Source of the DNA: Syntrophales bacterium
GTDB taxonomy: Bacteria; Desulfobacterota; Syntrophia; Syntrophales; UBA8958
Direction: 5' to 3'
Assembly (NCBI GenBank): GCA_026416455.1
Contig: JAOAFE010000013.1
Coordinates: 1-56,125, forward strand
DNA: 56,125 nt
Shown: piece by piece, positions 17,162 to 25,149 of the stretch
Layout of the letters: every line of letters starts with the position of its first letter
How positions within the stretch are numbered: the first letter of the stretch is position 1
Translations under genes and position numbers: made by a program
Notes under the pieces: generated by a model
The model's database searches: none
Told to the model about the DNA's origin: nothing
What the model saw: the letters and a program-made list of their open reading frames with translations, nothing else

Positions 17162-19570
17162 CTAAGAAATTCCCAGAGCTTTTTCCGTTTCTTTTATATC
17201 GAGCGTAGTTTTGATTACCGTATCGGAATTAAGGGAGATACTGGAAATACCACATTCCACCAAAAAACGAGCAAATTCTGGATAATCGCTGGGAGCCTGA
17301 CCGCAGATGCCTATTTTCTTTCCCATCTTATTGGCTTTGGTAATTGCTTCTCGTACTAAGGCCAAAACAGCCGGATTCCTTTCATCGAAGATATGGGTGA
17401 TAAGGTATGAGTCACGGTCCAGGCCGAGGGTTAGTTGCGTTAAGTCATTGGATCCGATAGAGAAGCCGTCGAAGATTTTTCCAAATTCTTCAATAAGGAT
17501 TACATTGCTCGGCACTTCTACCATCATATATATTTCAAGCCCGTTTTCTCCCTGGATGAGACCGTTATCTCTCATGATAGCGATAACTTTTTTGCCCTCC
17601 TCGACCGTCCGACAGAATGGTATCATAAGCTTCACATTCGTGAGGCCCATTTCATTCCTCACTTTGAGCATGGCAGCACATTCCAAGGCAAAGGCGTCCC
17701 GATATCGCTCATCGTAATATCGAGATGCTCCCCGAAATCCGATCATTGGATTTTCTTCGTCTGGTTCAAAATAGGTTCCGCCAATCAAGTTTGCGTACTC
17801 GTTGCTTTTGAAATCACTCATCCGCACAATGACGTCGTTGGGATAGAAAGCAGCCGCAATCTTGGCCACCCCTTGGGCCAGCTTATCGACAAAGAAGTCC
17901 GGTAGATTCGGATAGCCATAAGCCAGATCGAGGATCTTTTGTCTCGTCTCCTCGTCCTTTACCCGGTCAAACTGAATTAAGGCCATAGGGTGAATACTTA
18001 TGTACTGATTAATGATGAATTCCAGACGGGCGAGGCCAACCCCATCGTTGGGGATGGCTGCCAACTGAAAGGCAATTTCGGGATTGCCCACATTCATCAT
18101 AATTTTCGTCTTGGGACGCTCCAGATTTTTCGCATTGATACGCTGCACCTCGTACTTTAAAATCCCTTCGTATACCACTCCTACCTCACCCTCAGCACAG
18201 GAGACGGTTGCTTCTTTTACATTTTTCAGCACCTCTGTCCCATTCTCTGTTCCCACGATACAGGGCACGCCGAGCTCCCTGCTTACTATCGCGGCATGGC
18301 ACGTACGACCTCCCTTGTTAGTTACAATGGCCGCCGCGATCTTCATAACAGGCTCCCAGTCGGGATCTGTCATGTCCGTTACGAGCACCTCTCCTTTTTT
18401 GAACTTCCCTATTTCTCTTACATCCTCAATGATATTAACGGGACCGGCTCCGATTTTGGAACCTACGGCCGTGCCGGTTACGAGGGGGCGACTCCTTTCT
18501 TTTAATATATAAGTTTCAAGGACACTGGCATCTTTCTGAGACTGCACCGTCTCCGGTCTAGCCTGGAGGATAAACAGCTCACCCGTTTCCCCGTCCTTAC
18601 CCCACTCGATATCCATAGGTTTAAAGTATCCCGCTTGGTTGGAATAGTGATCTTCTATAATCACCGCCCATCGAGCAAGCTGCAAGACTTCTTCATCATT
18701 GAGGCAAAAACGGCGACGCTCTTCGATACTTGTTTCCACTATCTTGGTTGCTTCGCCTTCTTTGTCATCTGCGTATACCATTTTGATCTCTTTTGTCCCC
18801 AGCTTTTTTTGAATGATGGGGCGAAATCCTTGCCTTAAGGTAGGTTTAAACACATAAAATTCATCCGGATTGACTATGCCCTGAACCACCGTTTCTCCCA
18901 AACCATACGACCCTGTAATCAGAACTGCCTCCTTGAAGCCGGACTCGGTGTCGATGGAGAAGATCACTCCGGAACAGGCCAAATCAGACCTAACCATCTT
19001 CTGTACCCCGATGGAAAGGGCGACAGACATATGATCGAATCCCTTATCAACTCGGTAAGAGATGGCACGGTCTGTAAAAAGCGAAGCGAAACACTTCTTG
19101 CACGCATCTAGAAGGTCCCTCTCCCCTCTAATGTTTAGATAAGTCTCTTGTTGTCCAGCAAAACTCGCATCCGGCAAGTCCTCTGCCGTAGCAGAACTCC
19201 GCACTGCGACGTCGGTGTTAGGCCCATATTCGTCACAAAGCTTTCGATAAGCCTCGATAATCGCAATTTCTAGGTCTTTCGGCATAGGAGCTTGATATAT
19301 AAGTTCACGAATCTTTTGCCCGCGCTCCTTTAGATTCTCAATATTGTGCGTATCGAGGTCACTTAAAATCTGCGCGATCTTATCCTTGATGCCAGCCGAA
19401 GTAATCAAATAACGGTACGCATGGGCGGTCACGGCAAATCCATCGGGAATATTCACCCCCTTCGGCCTCAGTTCACGTCTCATTTCGCCTAGAGATGCAT
19501 TTTTGCCTCCTACCTGCGGGATATCCCTAAGCTGTAATTCATCAAACCAAATAATCAATCTATCGCTCAT
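17162..19570 (-). CDS. ppsA: phosphoenolpyruvate synthase
   Basis: PpsA makes PEP from pyruvate and ATP (giving AMP and phosphate), the entry to gluconeogenesis in organisms growing on acids. The 802-residue protein is full length. The N-terminal ATP-binding domain has GGKNASLGEM and AVRSSATAEDLPDASFAGQ; the swivelling phospho-His domain has GGRTCHAAIVSRELG (His about 422). The C-terminal PEP/pyruvate TIM barrel has GFRGASRYY, SIGSNDLTQL and the catalytic Cys in ICGQAPSDYP. An AGGAGAAGGAGG stretch precedes the ATG. The gene is 95 bases upstream of the acyl-CoA synthetase and probably has its own promoter in 19571-19671. Confidence 0.97.
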   Translation of the reverse strand: MSDRLIIWFDELQLRDIPQVGGKNASLGEMRRELRPKGVNIPDGFAVTAHAYRYLITSAGIKDKIAQILSDLDTHNIENLKERGQKIRELIYQAPMPKDLEIAIIEAYRKLCDEYGPNTDVAVRSSATAEDLPDASFAGQQETYLNIRGERDLLDACKKCFASLFTDRAISYRVDKGFDHMSVALSIGVQKMVRSDLACSGVIFSIDTESGFKEAVLITGSYGLGETVVQGIVNPDEFYVFKPTLRQGFRPIIQKKLGTKEIKMVYADDKEGEATKIVETSIEERRRFCLNDEEVLQLARWAVIIEDHYSNQAGYFKPMDIEWGKDGETGELFILQARPETVQSQKDASVLETYILKERSRPLVTGTAVGSKIGAGPVNIIEDVREIGKFKKGEVLVTDMTDPDWEPVMKIAAAIVTNKGGRTCHAAIVSRELGVPCIVGTENGTEVLKNVKEATVSCAEGEVGVVYEGILKYEVQRINAKNLERPKTKIMMNVGNPEIAFQLAAIPNDGVGLARLEFIINQYISIHPMALIQFDRVKDEETRQKILDLAYGYPNLPDFFVDKLAQGVAKIAAAFYPNDVIVRMSDFKSNEYANLIGGTYFEPDEENPMIGFRGASRYYDERYRDAFALECAAMLKVRNEMGLTNVKLMIPFCRTVEEGKKVIAIMRDNGLIQGENGLEIYMMVEVPSNVILIEEFGKIFDGFSIGSNDLTQLTLGLDRDSYLITHIFDERNPAVLALVREAITKANKMGKKIGICGQAPSDYPEFARFLVECGISSISLNSDTVIKTTLDIKETEKALGIS

Positions 19571-19671
19571 ATCAGAAGCCTCCTTCTCCTAATTCATTAC
19601 GTCATCCTGTGGGGAAGGATACGTAGTAGCTGCCTTTATCAATAATACGCACTTAAGTCAATTGCGGGGTA

Positions 19672-19704
19672 AATTAAAAAGGGCCGGAAAGAGTTTCCGG
19701 CCCT
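19672..19704 (-). terminator. Rho-independent terminator after the Cache protein gene
   Basis: A perfect 11-bp stem, AGGGCCGGAAA (19680-19690) with TTTCCGGCCCT (19694-19704), has a 3-base loop. Read on the minus strand it is followed by TTTTTAATTT, so it ends the transcript of the atpE-Cache pair before ppsA. Confidence 0.92.
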
Positions 19705-19731
19705 CGAAGGACTACTTTTTTAGATATTAAT

Positions 19732-21042
19732 CTACTTGTCCTCTTCCTCCTCATCATCGTAGAATGGCCCTTCACCTTCAGCACCCGGTGGAACTTCTGC
19801 GGCAATGGAGCGGGCAATACCGCGCGCTAGGATAGCGGCGATTAGGAATAATATGACAATCGAAATAATGAGGATGAGAATGATAGTTGTTGTCCAGGCC
19901 TTGGCCTCCTTATCAATATTCTGGCTTGTTTTTATGGCCAGCTCGTTAAATTTCTCTACATCGACTCCCATACCAATCCATCCGTATCCGGATGGGAACT
20001 CCGGCCCGGAGAATTTTATTGGCGCATAGGCAACGAATTTAGTGTGGCCACCGAACTTGTAAGTCTTCATTCCACTTTTCCCAGACATGGCCTCTTTATG
20101 TATTTCTGGCAAATTGGGATCGAGGAAACCGAGATAGTTGAAATTCAACACTTCCTTCCCCGCCTTCGTTAATTCGCCCGAATTTTCCTGAGTCAGGTGT
20201 GGAACCAAAGAGCCATCCTGAGAGAGGCCAACTATATGATAATCGTTCGGATGAGAGATCACATAACCGCGGTAATCAACCATGTAAGCGTAATTACCCG
20301 ATGACGCATCAGCCTCGTAAACAGAGGTGGCAGAAGTGGGAACCACATGGTCAGTAAATGACATGAGATGTCTCGCATCAAGGGCAACCTGAACGACTCC
20401 CTGAAGGCCATCTTTCCCATAGATGGGGGTGGCGAAACGGACCACGCCGGAAAATCTCTTTCCTTGATCGAATTCCGGACGAGATATGTACCATCCCGTG
20501 AGAGGCGATACATACACTTCGCCTTTATTGAGCTCCTTCGCTTTGGTGAAGTATTCTTCCGATCGGTAAGTCGTTCGAGCGGGACTAGACACATTTGTCA
20601 ATTTGTCTTTTGGGACGATTTCCCCATTTACGATTTTTATTATTTCGTTACCGTTTTTGTCGATGTAGGACATTTCCGAATAAAGGGGTGCCAGAACTTG
20701 GCGGATTTTATCTCCTTCCTTCACCCAGAGTCCCTTTCTATTTTCGCCCACAAACCTTTTGAAAGCCGTTTCCGTGGTGGGAATGATGGTGGCTATAAGC
20801 ACATCCTTTTTCCTCTCCGCTAGGAAGTTCGCCACCTCATCTGCCAAGTTGATGGTGCGAATTTTTATCTCTTCCTGGGACTTTTGATCGAGCACTGTAA
20901 CCGCCCGTTCCTTTACAGTAACCCCTAATTTGAAAATGCCGTTGGCAATAAGAATGGCCATCAGTGATAAGGGGATTACGATAAGCAGGAAGAAGACCCT
21001 TGCAACGGTGAAATGCTGCTTATCTTTAGTCTTTTCTGTCAT
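19732..21042 (-). CDS. Cache-domain membrane sensor without output domain
   Basis: The 436-residue protein has an N-terminal TM helix (about residues 13-33), a large periplasmic region (about 40-365) and a second TM helix (about 380-405). The periplasmic region looks like a double Cache ligand-binding domain (YIDKNGNEIIKI, TGWYISRPEFDQG, YGKDGLQGVVQVALD, VDYRGYVISHP, and a membrane-proximal YGWIGMGVDVEKF). After the second helix only about 30 residues follow, ending in a Glu/Asp cluster. There is no HAMP, kinase, GGDEF or methyl-accepting domain, which Cache sensors normally carry. It lies 51 bases downstream of the orphan atpE, in the same unit behind a sigma54 promoter. The signal output is unknown; a partner acting through the membrane is likely. 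Confidence 0.82.
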   Translation of the reverse strand: MTEKTKDKQHFTVARVFFLLIVIPLSLMAILIANGIFKLGVTVKERAVTVLDQKSQEEIKIRTINLADEVANFLAERKKDVLIATIIPTTETAFKRFVGENRKGLWVKEGDKIRQVLAPLYSEMSYIDKNGNEIIKIVNGEIVPKDKLTNVSSPARTTYRSEEYFTKAKELNKGEVYVSPLTGWYISRPEFDQGKRFSGVVRFATPIYGKDGLQGVVQVALDARHLMSFTDHVVPTSATSVYEADASSGNYAYMVDYRGYVISHPNDYHIVGLSQDGSLVPHLTQENSGELTKAGKEVLNFNYLGFLDPNLPEIHKEAMSGKSGMKTYKFGGHTKFVAYAPIKFSGPEFPSGYGWIGMGVDVEKFNELAIKTSQNIDKEAKAWTTTIILILIISIVILFLIAAILARGIARSIAAEVPPGAEGEGPFYDDEEEEDK

Positions 21043-21093
21043 TATTTTCCCCCTTAACTCTAGTTCGATTCGCAGTTAATTTCGACTCTTTCA

Positions 21094-21471
21094 TCAACCC
21101 AAAAAGTACTTCATAAAGGGGTTGGCAAATAAAAGAACCAGCGAAACAACCAGAGCGTAAATCGCGATGGACTCCGCCATGGCCATACCGATAAGCATAG
21201 TCATCATAATCTTGCCCTGTACTCCCGGGTTTCTCCCTACCGCCTGGCAGGCACCACTAGCCGCCGTACCGATACCCAAACCGGCACCGATTGCTCCCAC
21301 GCCGATGGATATACCGGCCGCGACCATTGCTCCCACGGCAAATAGTACCTTTACATACGATTCCCCGGCTGCCGGGAGCTGTTCAGCGGCCCATACTGCT
21401 GGTGCCCCTAAGCATACTGCCGCGAGCGTCGATACAAGAGTAAAAACCCTCTGACCGCACTTCCTTAACAT
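21094..21471 (-). CDS. atpE: F-type ATPase c subunit, orphan, with signal peptide
   Basis: This is a 125-residue c-ring subunit. Residues 1-28 form a signal peptide (cut after AVWA), a feature seen in deltaproteobacterial c subunits. Two helices follow with the glycine-rich [10 protein letters not shown], the RNP loop (about 80-82) and the ion carboxylate Glu100 in [10 protein letters not shown]. The helix-1 position that is Gln in Na+-binding c subunits is Ile67 here, which suggests H+ coupling. No atpB or atpI lies beside it; instead the next gene is a Cache protein. AAGGAGAAAGG precedes the ATG. It could serve the housekeeping F0, or be a specialised ring subunit made under sigma54 control. 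A second, different c subunit is encoded at 37164-37439. Confidence 0.9.
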   Translation of the reverse strand: MLRKCGQRVFTLVSTLAAVCLGAPAVWAAEQLPAAGESYVKVLFAVGAMVAAGISIGVGAIGAGLGIGTAASGACQAVGRNPGVQGKIMMTMLIGMAMAESIAIYALVVSLVLLFANPFMKYFLG

Positions 21472-21559
21472 ATTTTCCTTTCTCCTTTCCCAAAGTTCTT
21501 TCTATTTCCCTACCACAAAAAATGGGTTAAGGGAACTTAATTTCCAGCCGCCGCTTCTC

Positions 21560-21575
21560 CGCAAAACATGTGCCA
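21560..21575 (-). promoter_or_regulatory. sigma54 (-24/-12) promoter of atpE-Cache unit
   Basis: The minus strand reads TGGCACATGTTTTGCG, matching TGGCAC-N5-TTGC exactly with GG and GC ten bases apart. Transcription would start near 21549, about 78 bases before the atpE start codon. The -24 element overlaps a perfect 12-bp palindrome at 21572-21583. Confidence 0.8.
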
Positions 21576-21583
21576 CATGTGGC
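21572..21583. repeat. 12-bp perfect palindrome overlapping the sigma54 -24 box
   Basis: GCCACATGTGGC is its own reverse complement. It lies at the -24 edge of the atpE promoter and about 180 bases upstream of paaK on the other strand, so it could be an operator for either unit. The rest of 21472-21758 shows no gene. Confidence 0.45.
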
Positions 21584-21758
21584 TAACCATTGCAAGGATT
21601 AAATACTATTGAAAAATTAGTCGCCCGGTAAAAATTTCACGACCCGTTAAATTGAACGTTTCTTTCAATTTCAGCCCCCCGTTGAACGAAAAGTGAAATG
21701 TGCCTTGCGGGAAGAAAGAAGTTTGTGATAGAGTGAAAGAAAAAACAGAGGATCTCTT

Positions 21759-23072
21759 ATGATTTACGATGAGGAATTTGAAACTCTGCCGAGAGAAGCA
21801 CTGGAAGCTTTGCAACTCAAAAGGCTCAAACAGGTAGTGATGAGAGCCTATCATACGGTTGGATTCTACAAGCGCTCCTTCGATCGCACAGGTATCAAGC
21901 CCGACGACATCAAATCTCTACAAGACTTATCTAAATTACCCTTCACCACTAAGCAAGACTTGAGGGATAATTATCCCTTTGGCATGTTTGCCGTCCCCAT
22001 GAGCAGTATCGTTCGTCTCCACGCCTCGTCCGGAACCACGGGAAGGCCAACGGTAGTCGGTTACACGCACAGAGACATAGATACGTGGTCTGAATTGATG
22101 GCTCGATGTTTTGTCGCTGCGGGAGTGACAAAAACTGACATCATCCATAACGCCTATCAGTATGGCCTCTTTACCGGAGGCTTAGGCGTCCATTACGGAG
22201 CCGAGCGTTTGGGTGCCAGTGTTATTCCTATTTCAGGAGGAAACACGAAACGGCAAATCCTGATTCTCCAGGATTTTGGTCCTACCGTTATATGCTGCAC
22301 CCCCTCTTACGCCTTGAATCTTGCTGAACAAGGCCGGGCTATGGGCGTGGATATGGCGTCACTTCGTCTCCGGGTCGGCATTTTCGGAGCCGAACCATGG
22401 AGCGAGGAGATGCGCAAACAGATAGAAAATGAACTCAACATCTCCGCTCTTAACATCTATGGCCTCTCGGAAATCATGGGTCCCGGCGTGGCTATGGAGT
22501 GCGCTGAAGGGCGGGAGGGTATGCACATCTTCGAAGACCATTTTATCGTAGAGACCATTGATCCGGAAACGGGTCATAATCTGCCCCCAGGGGAAAAGGG
22601 GGAACTCGTCTTCACCACCCTGACCAAGGAAGCCTTCCCTTTGATTCGATATCGTACCCGCGATATTTCACGGCTTATCCTAACTCCTTGCCGGTGCGGA
22701 AGAACACATATCCGCATGGATCGTGTAATGGGTCGAAGTGATGACATGCTCATCATTAGAGGAGTCAACATCTTTCCCTCCCAAATTGAGGCCATTTTGT
22801 TAGAGGTAAAAGAATTGGAACCCCATTATCAGATTATAGTAGATCGAGAAGGAAACCTAGACACTTTAGAGATCCAGGTGGAGGTCTCGGAGAGCTTTTT
22901 CGACCAAGCGGATGAAGTCAAGGTTCTCCAATCATTAGAAAGGAGAATCCAGAGAGATATTAAAGATTATCTAGGGGTCACGGCGAAAGTAAAATTAGTC
23001 GAGCCTAGAACTTTGCAAAGGAGCGAGGGAAAGGCCAGACGGGTAATTGATAAAAGACGTATCATGGCTTGA
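21759..23072 (+). CDS. paaK: phenylacetate-CoA ligase family protein
   Basis: This 437-residue AMP-forming aryl-CoA ligase has the AMP/ATP loop [17 protein letters not shown] (about 85-101), the adenylation core [17 protein letters not shown] and the hinge [17 protein letters not shown]. PaaK-type enzymes activate phenylacetate or related aromatic acids with CoA in the cytoplasm. The length is standard and AGAGGA precedes the ATG. The double-ACT protein follows 19 bases later, an association common for PaaK in anaerobes, where some of these ligases use other aryl acids such as indoleacetate. The exact substrate is not determined by the sequence. Confidence 0.93.
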   Translation: MIYDEEFETLPREALEALQLKRLKQVVMRAYHTVGFYKRSFDRTGIKPDDIKSLQDLSKLPFTTKQDLRDNYPFGMFAVPMSSIVRLHASSGTTGRPTVVGYTHRDIDTWSELMARCFVAAGVTKTDIIHNAYQYGLFTGGLGVHYGAERLGASVIPISGGNTKRQILILQDFGPTVICCTPSYALNLAEQGRAMGVDMASLRLRVGIFGAEPWSEEMRKQIENELNISALNIYGLSEIMGPGVAMECAEGREGMHIFEDHFIVETIDPETGHNLPPGEKGELVFTTLTKEAFPLIRYRTRDISRLILTPCRCGRTHIRMDRVMGRSDDMLIIRGVNIFPSQIEAILLEVKELEPHYQIIVDREGNLDTLEIQVEVSESFFDQADEVKVLQSLERRIQRDIKDYLGVTAKVKLVEPRTLQRSEGKARRVIDKRRIMA

Positions 23073-23091
23073 TAAAAGGGAGATAAGACCG

Positions 23092-23523
23092 ATGAAAGTA
23101 GAACAACTATCCGTTTTCATCGAAAACAGGCCAGGTGGATTGGAAGAGGTAACAAGGATTCTCAAAGAGGGAAACATTAACATTCGCACCCTCTCCCTAG
23201 CTGATACTTCCGATTTCGGTATTCTCCGCCTCATCGTAAATGACGTCAACAAGGCCAGTCAACTGCTTAAAGAAAACGGATTTCGCGTCAGCCGAACGCA
23301 GGTGGTAGCCGTAGAGGTGCCCGATCGCCCGGGGGGTCTTCACAGTATCCTAGAAGTGCTAGCGCGGGCAAACATAAATGTTGAGTATCTATATGCTTTT
23401 GTCGAACGGAGTGGGGAAAACGCCGTCATAATCTTCCGCTTCGATGACGTGGATAAAGCCATCGACCTGCTCGAACGTCATCACTTCACGATCCTTAAAG
23501 GAGAAAAACTCTATTCCTTGTAA
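23092..23523 (+). CDS. tandem ACT-domain protein
   Basis: The 143-residue protein consists of two ACT domains: residues about 1-65 ([19 protein letters not shown]) and 70-140 ([19 protein letters not shown]). Both have the ligand-binding loop between strand 1 and helix 1. ACT domains bind amino acids or related small molecules. Proteins of this size usually sit beside paaK, as here, and are thought to sense its substrate or product, but the role is not established. The start at 23092 (after GGGAGATAAG) is preferred to an in-frame TTG at 23047 that lies inside paaK. Confidence 0.88.
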   Translation: MKVEQLSVFIENRPGGLEEVTRILKEGNINIRTLSLADTSDFGILRLIVNDVNKASQLLKENGFRVSRTQVVAVEVPDRPGGLHSILEVLARANINVEYLYAFVERSGENAVIIFRFDDVDKAIDLLERHHFTILKGEKLYSL

Positions 23524-23526
23524 AAT

Positions 23527-24183
23527 CTACCGGAGCGGCAGTAAGACAATAATCTGTCTTTCCGCAGGCAAGCTGTTTTTATCAATGTTCAACACTGACC
23601 TGGCGAGATGCACCACATTCTTCTTGTCCTTCAGAAACTCCTCTACCCCAGAAATGGGCAAGGAACACTTCTCCGTCCGGTAATGCATAGGAATGGTTAT
23701 CGAGGGAGCAATCTGCTCCATGAGCCTCGTTGCCTCGCGGGCATCGATGGTAAAAAAACCACCTACCGGGATCAGCAGGATGTGAACCTTACCCAGAACG
23801 TGTACGGTTTCCGCGGAAAGTGCATGACCCAAATCTCCAAGATGAACAATCTTAAGGTCATCCACTTCCACGATGGAAATCAAATTGTTACCCCTTTCCT
23901 TTCCTCCCGAGGAGTCGTGAGACGTCAGAACAGTTTTGATATTAAAGGATTTCGCTTTGAACTCCCCCACTCGATCGACGAGGGTAAAAGACCCCCGCAG
24001 GTCTTTTGTACCATTATGATCCGCGTGACCGTGACTCGTGATCACCACATCGGCTTCTACATCTATCCTTCCATAGCCGATTGCCCCACCATAAGCACCC
24101 GATTCGTAAGGGTCGATCACAAGACGACTGCCGTCCGCGGCCTTGATCAAAAAGGCTGCATGCCCAAACCACGTAATCTCCAT
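23527..24183 (-). CDS. metal-dependent hydrolase, metallo-beta-lactamase fold (UPF0173-like)
   Basis: This 218-residue cytoplasmic protein starts MEITWFGHAAFLI and carries the zinc motif SHGHADHNGT (about 50-59). Further metal ligands lie in HLGDLGHAL and PMHYRT. It belongs to the UlaG/UPF0173 branch of the metallo-beta-lactamase superfamily; members hydrolyse phosphoester or lactone substrates, and none can be named here. It converges with the ACT gene, with only 3 bases between stops. GGAGGG precedes the ATG. A good promoter lies in the intergenic region shared with the mla operon. Confidence 0.87.
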   Translation of the reverse strand: MEITWFGHAAFLIKAADGSRLVIDPYESGAYGGAIGYGRIDVEADVVITSHGHADHNGTKDLRGSFTLVDRVGEFKAKSFNIKTVLTSHDSSGGKERGNNLISIVEVDDLKIVHLGDLGHALSAETVHVLGKVHILLIPVGGFFTIDAREATRLMEQIAPSITIPMHYRTEKCSLPISGVEEFLKDKKNVVHLARSVLNIDKNSLPAERQIIVLLPLR

Positions 24184-24214
24184 CTCGTCCCTCCTTTACC
24201 GCATTGTGGCGTAC

Positions 24215-24243
24215 AGTATCTCCAACCGTCACCTCCTTGTCAA
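24215..24243 (-). promoter_or_regulatory. sigma70-like promoter of the metal-dependent hydrolase gene
   Basis: On the minus strand, TTGACA (24243-24238) and GATACT (24220-24215) are separated by 17 bases, about 30 bases before the start codon at 24183. Confidence 0.6.
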
Positions 24244-24271
24244 GAGTCAAAATCCCTTTTCCATTGACAAG
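24236..24271. repeat. inverted repeat between divergent promoters
   Basis: CTTGTCAA (24236-24243) and TTGACAAG (24264-24271) are perfect inverted arms separated by 20 bases. The left arm contains the -35 of the hydrolase promoter; the right arm contains a TTGACA pointing toward mlaE. The symmetry may simply reflect two divergent -35 boxes, or an operator. Confidence 0.5.
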
Positions 24272-24291
24272 ATGGAAGGAGACAATTATGG

Positions 24292-25137
24292 ATGTATCGC
24301 ACAAAAATAATCTCCCACCGGGGAATGAAAATGCAGGTGTCTTCACTACGACCCATTGAAATCATTGCCGCAATAGGTCGAAAAGCCATTACCTATACTT
24401 CCAGCATGGGAGCTGCGGCCATCTTTTTCACCCTTGCCTTCATAAAGATTTTTTACCCCCGTCAAGGAAAGAAAATCGTAAGCCAGGTTTATTACATAGG
24501 CGCCAATTCAACTTTAATCATTTTGCTGGTCGGACTATTTACAGGTATGGTCCTGGGGCTTCAATCTTACCATGCCCTCATTAAAGTGGGAGCCCAAGGT
24601 GCTATGGGCACACTCGTCACCCTCTCTCTCGTCCGGGAACTAGGGCCGGTCCTTACGGCTATCATGATAACGGCCCGCGCTGGTTCGGCCATCACCGCCG
24701 AAATAGGGATCCAGCGCATCTCGGAACAGATAGACGCCCTCACCACCATGAGGATAGACCCTATCAGATACCTTATAAGTCCCCGCATCGCCGCCTCGTT
24801 CATTAGTTTCCCCCTTCTAACCGCTCTTTTCGATCTCATAGGGATCATTGGCGGTTACATATCTGGTGTACTTATCCTGGGAGCAAACGCGGGTACTTAC
24901 CTATACCGGGTGCAGGCTAGTACGGACATGAAGGATATAATGGATGGGTTCATTAAGGCCGTCGTCTTTGCCGCCATCGTTTCAGGTGTTTCCTGTTACA
25001 AAGGTTATTTTGCTCACATGCGTACGGACAGTCATGGGGCAAAAGCGGTGGGTATGGCCACCACCTCGTCCGTCGTAACCTCCTGTGTGTTTATTCTCAT
25101 CGCCGATTATGTGGTCACCTCTCTATTGCTTATTTAA
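24292..25137 (+). CDS. mlaE: Mla phospholipid transport permease
   Basis: MlaE is the inner-membrane permease of the Mla ABC system that moves phospholipids between outer and inner membranes. The 281-residue product has about five TM helices and the family core VGLFTGMVLGLQSYHAL, SLVRELGPVLTAIMITARAGSAITAEIG and the EQIDAL coupling region. The start is uncertain: ATG 24292 follows GGAAGGAG at about 11 bases, and ATG 24325 or 24331 would give a protein starting MKMQV or MQV. It heads a tight operon of mlaE, F, D, C and A. A TTGACA at 24264 may be the -35, in which case the later starts are favoured. Confidence 0.94.
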   Translation: MYRTKIISHRGMKMQVSSLRPIEIIAAIGRKAITYTSSMGAAAIFFTLAFIKIFYPRQGKKIVSQVYYIGANSTLIILLVGLFTGMVLGLQSYHALIKVGAQGAMGTLVTLSLVRELGPVLTAIMITARAGSAITAEIGIQRISEQIDALTTMRIDPIRYLISPRIAASFISFPLLTALFDLIGIIGGYISGVLILGANAGTYLYRVQASTDMKDIMDGFIKAVVFAAIVSGVSCYKGYFAHMRTDSHGAKAVGMATTSSVVTSCVFILIADYVVTSLLLI

Positions 25138-25149
25138 GGAGACATCTCT

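Noticed and set aside
18084-18512. 142-codon open frame on the plus strand
   Set aside because: Antisense shadow of ppsA, which is intact and fully recognisable.
20368-20823. 151-codon open frame on the plus strand
   Set aside because: Antisense to the Cache protein gene, with no ribosome site or domain.
21580-21595. plus-strand TGGCTAACCATTGC resembling a sigma54 promoter for paaK
   Set aside because: GG and GC are separated by 9 rather than 10 bases, a spacing that normally abolishes sigma54 promoters.
23608-24267. 219-codon open frame on the plus strand
   Set aside because: It is antisense to the metallo-beta-lactamase-fold gene, which has clear zinc motifs, ribosome site and promoter; the plus-strand product has no recognisable features.
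24288-24359. 23-codon frame overlapping the mlaE start, better spaced from the GGAAGGAG than mlaE itself
   Set aside because: There is no distinctive composition or structure; it probably reflects uncertainty about the mlaE start.
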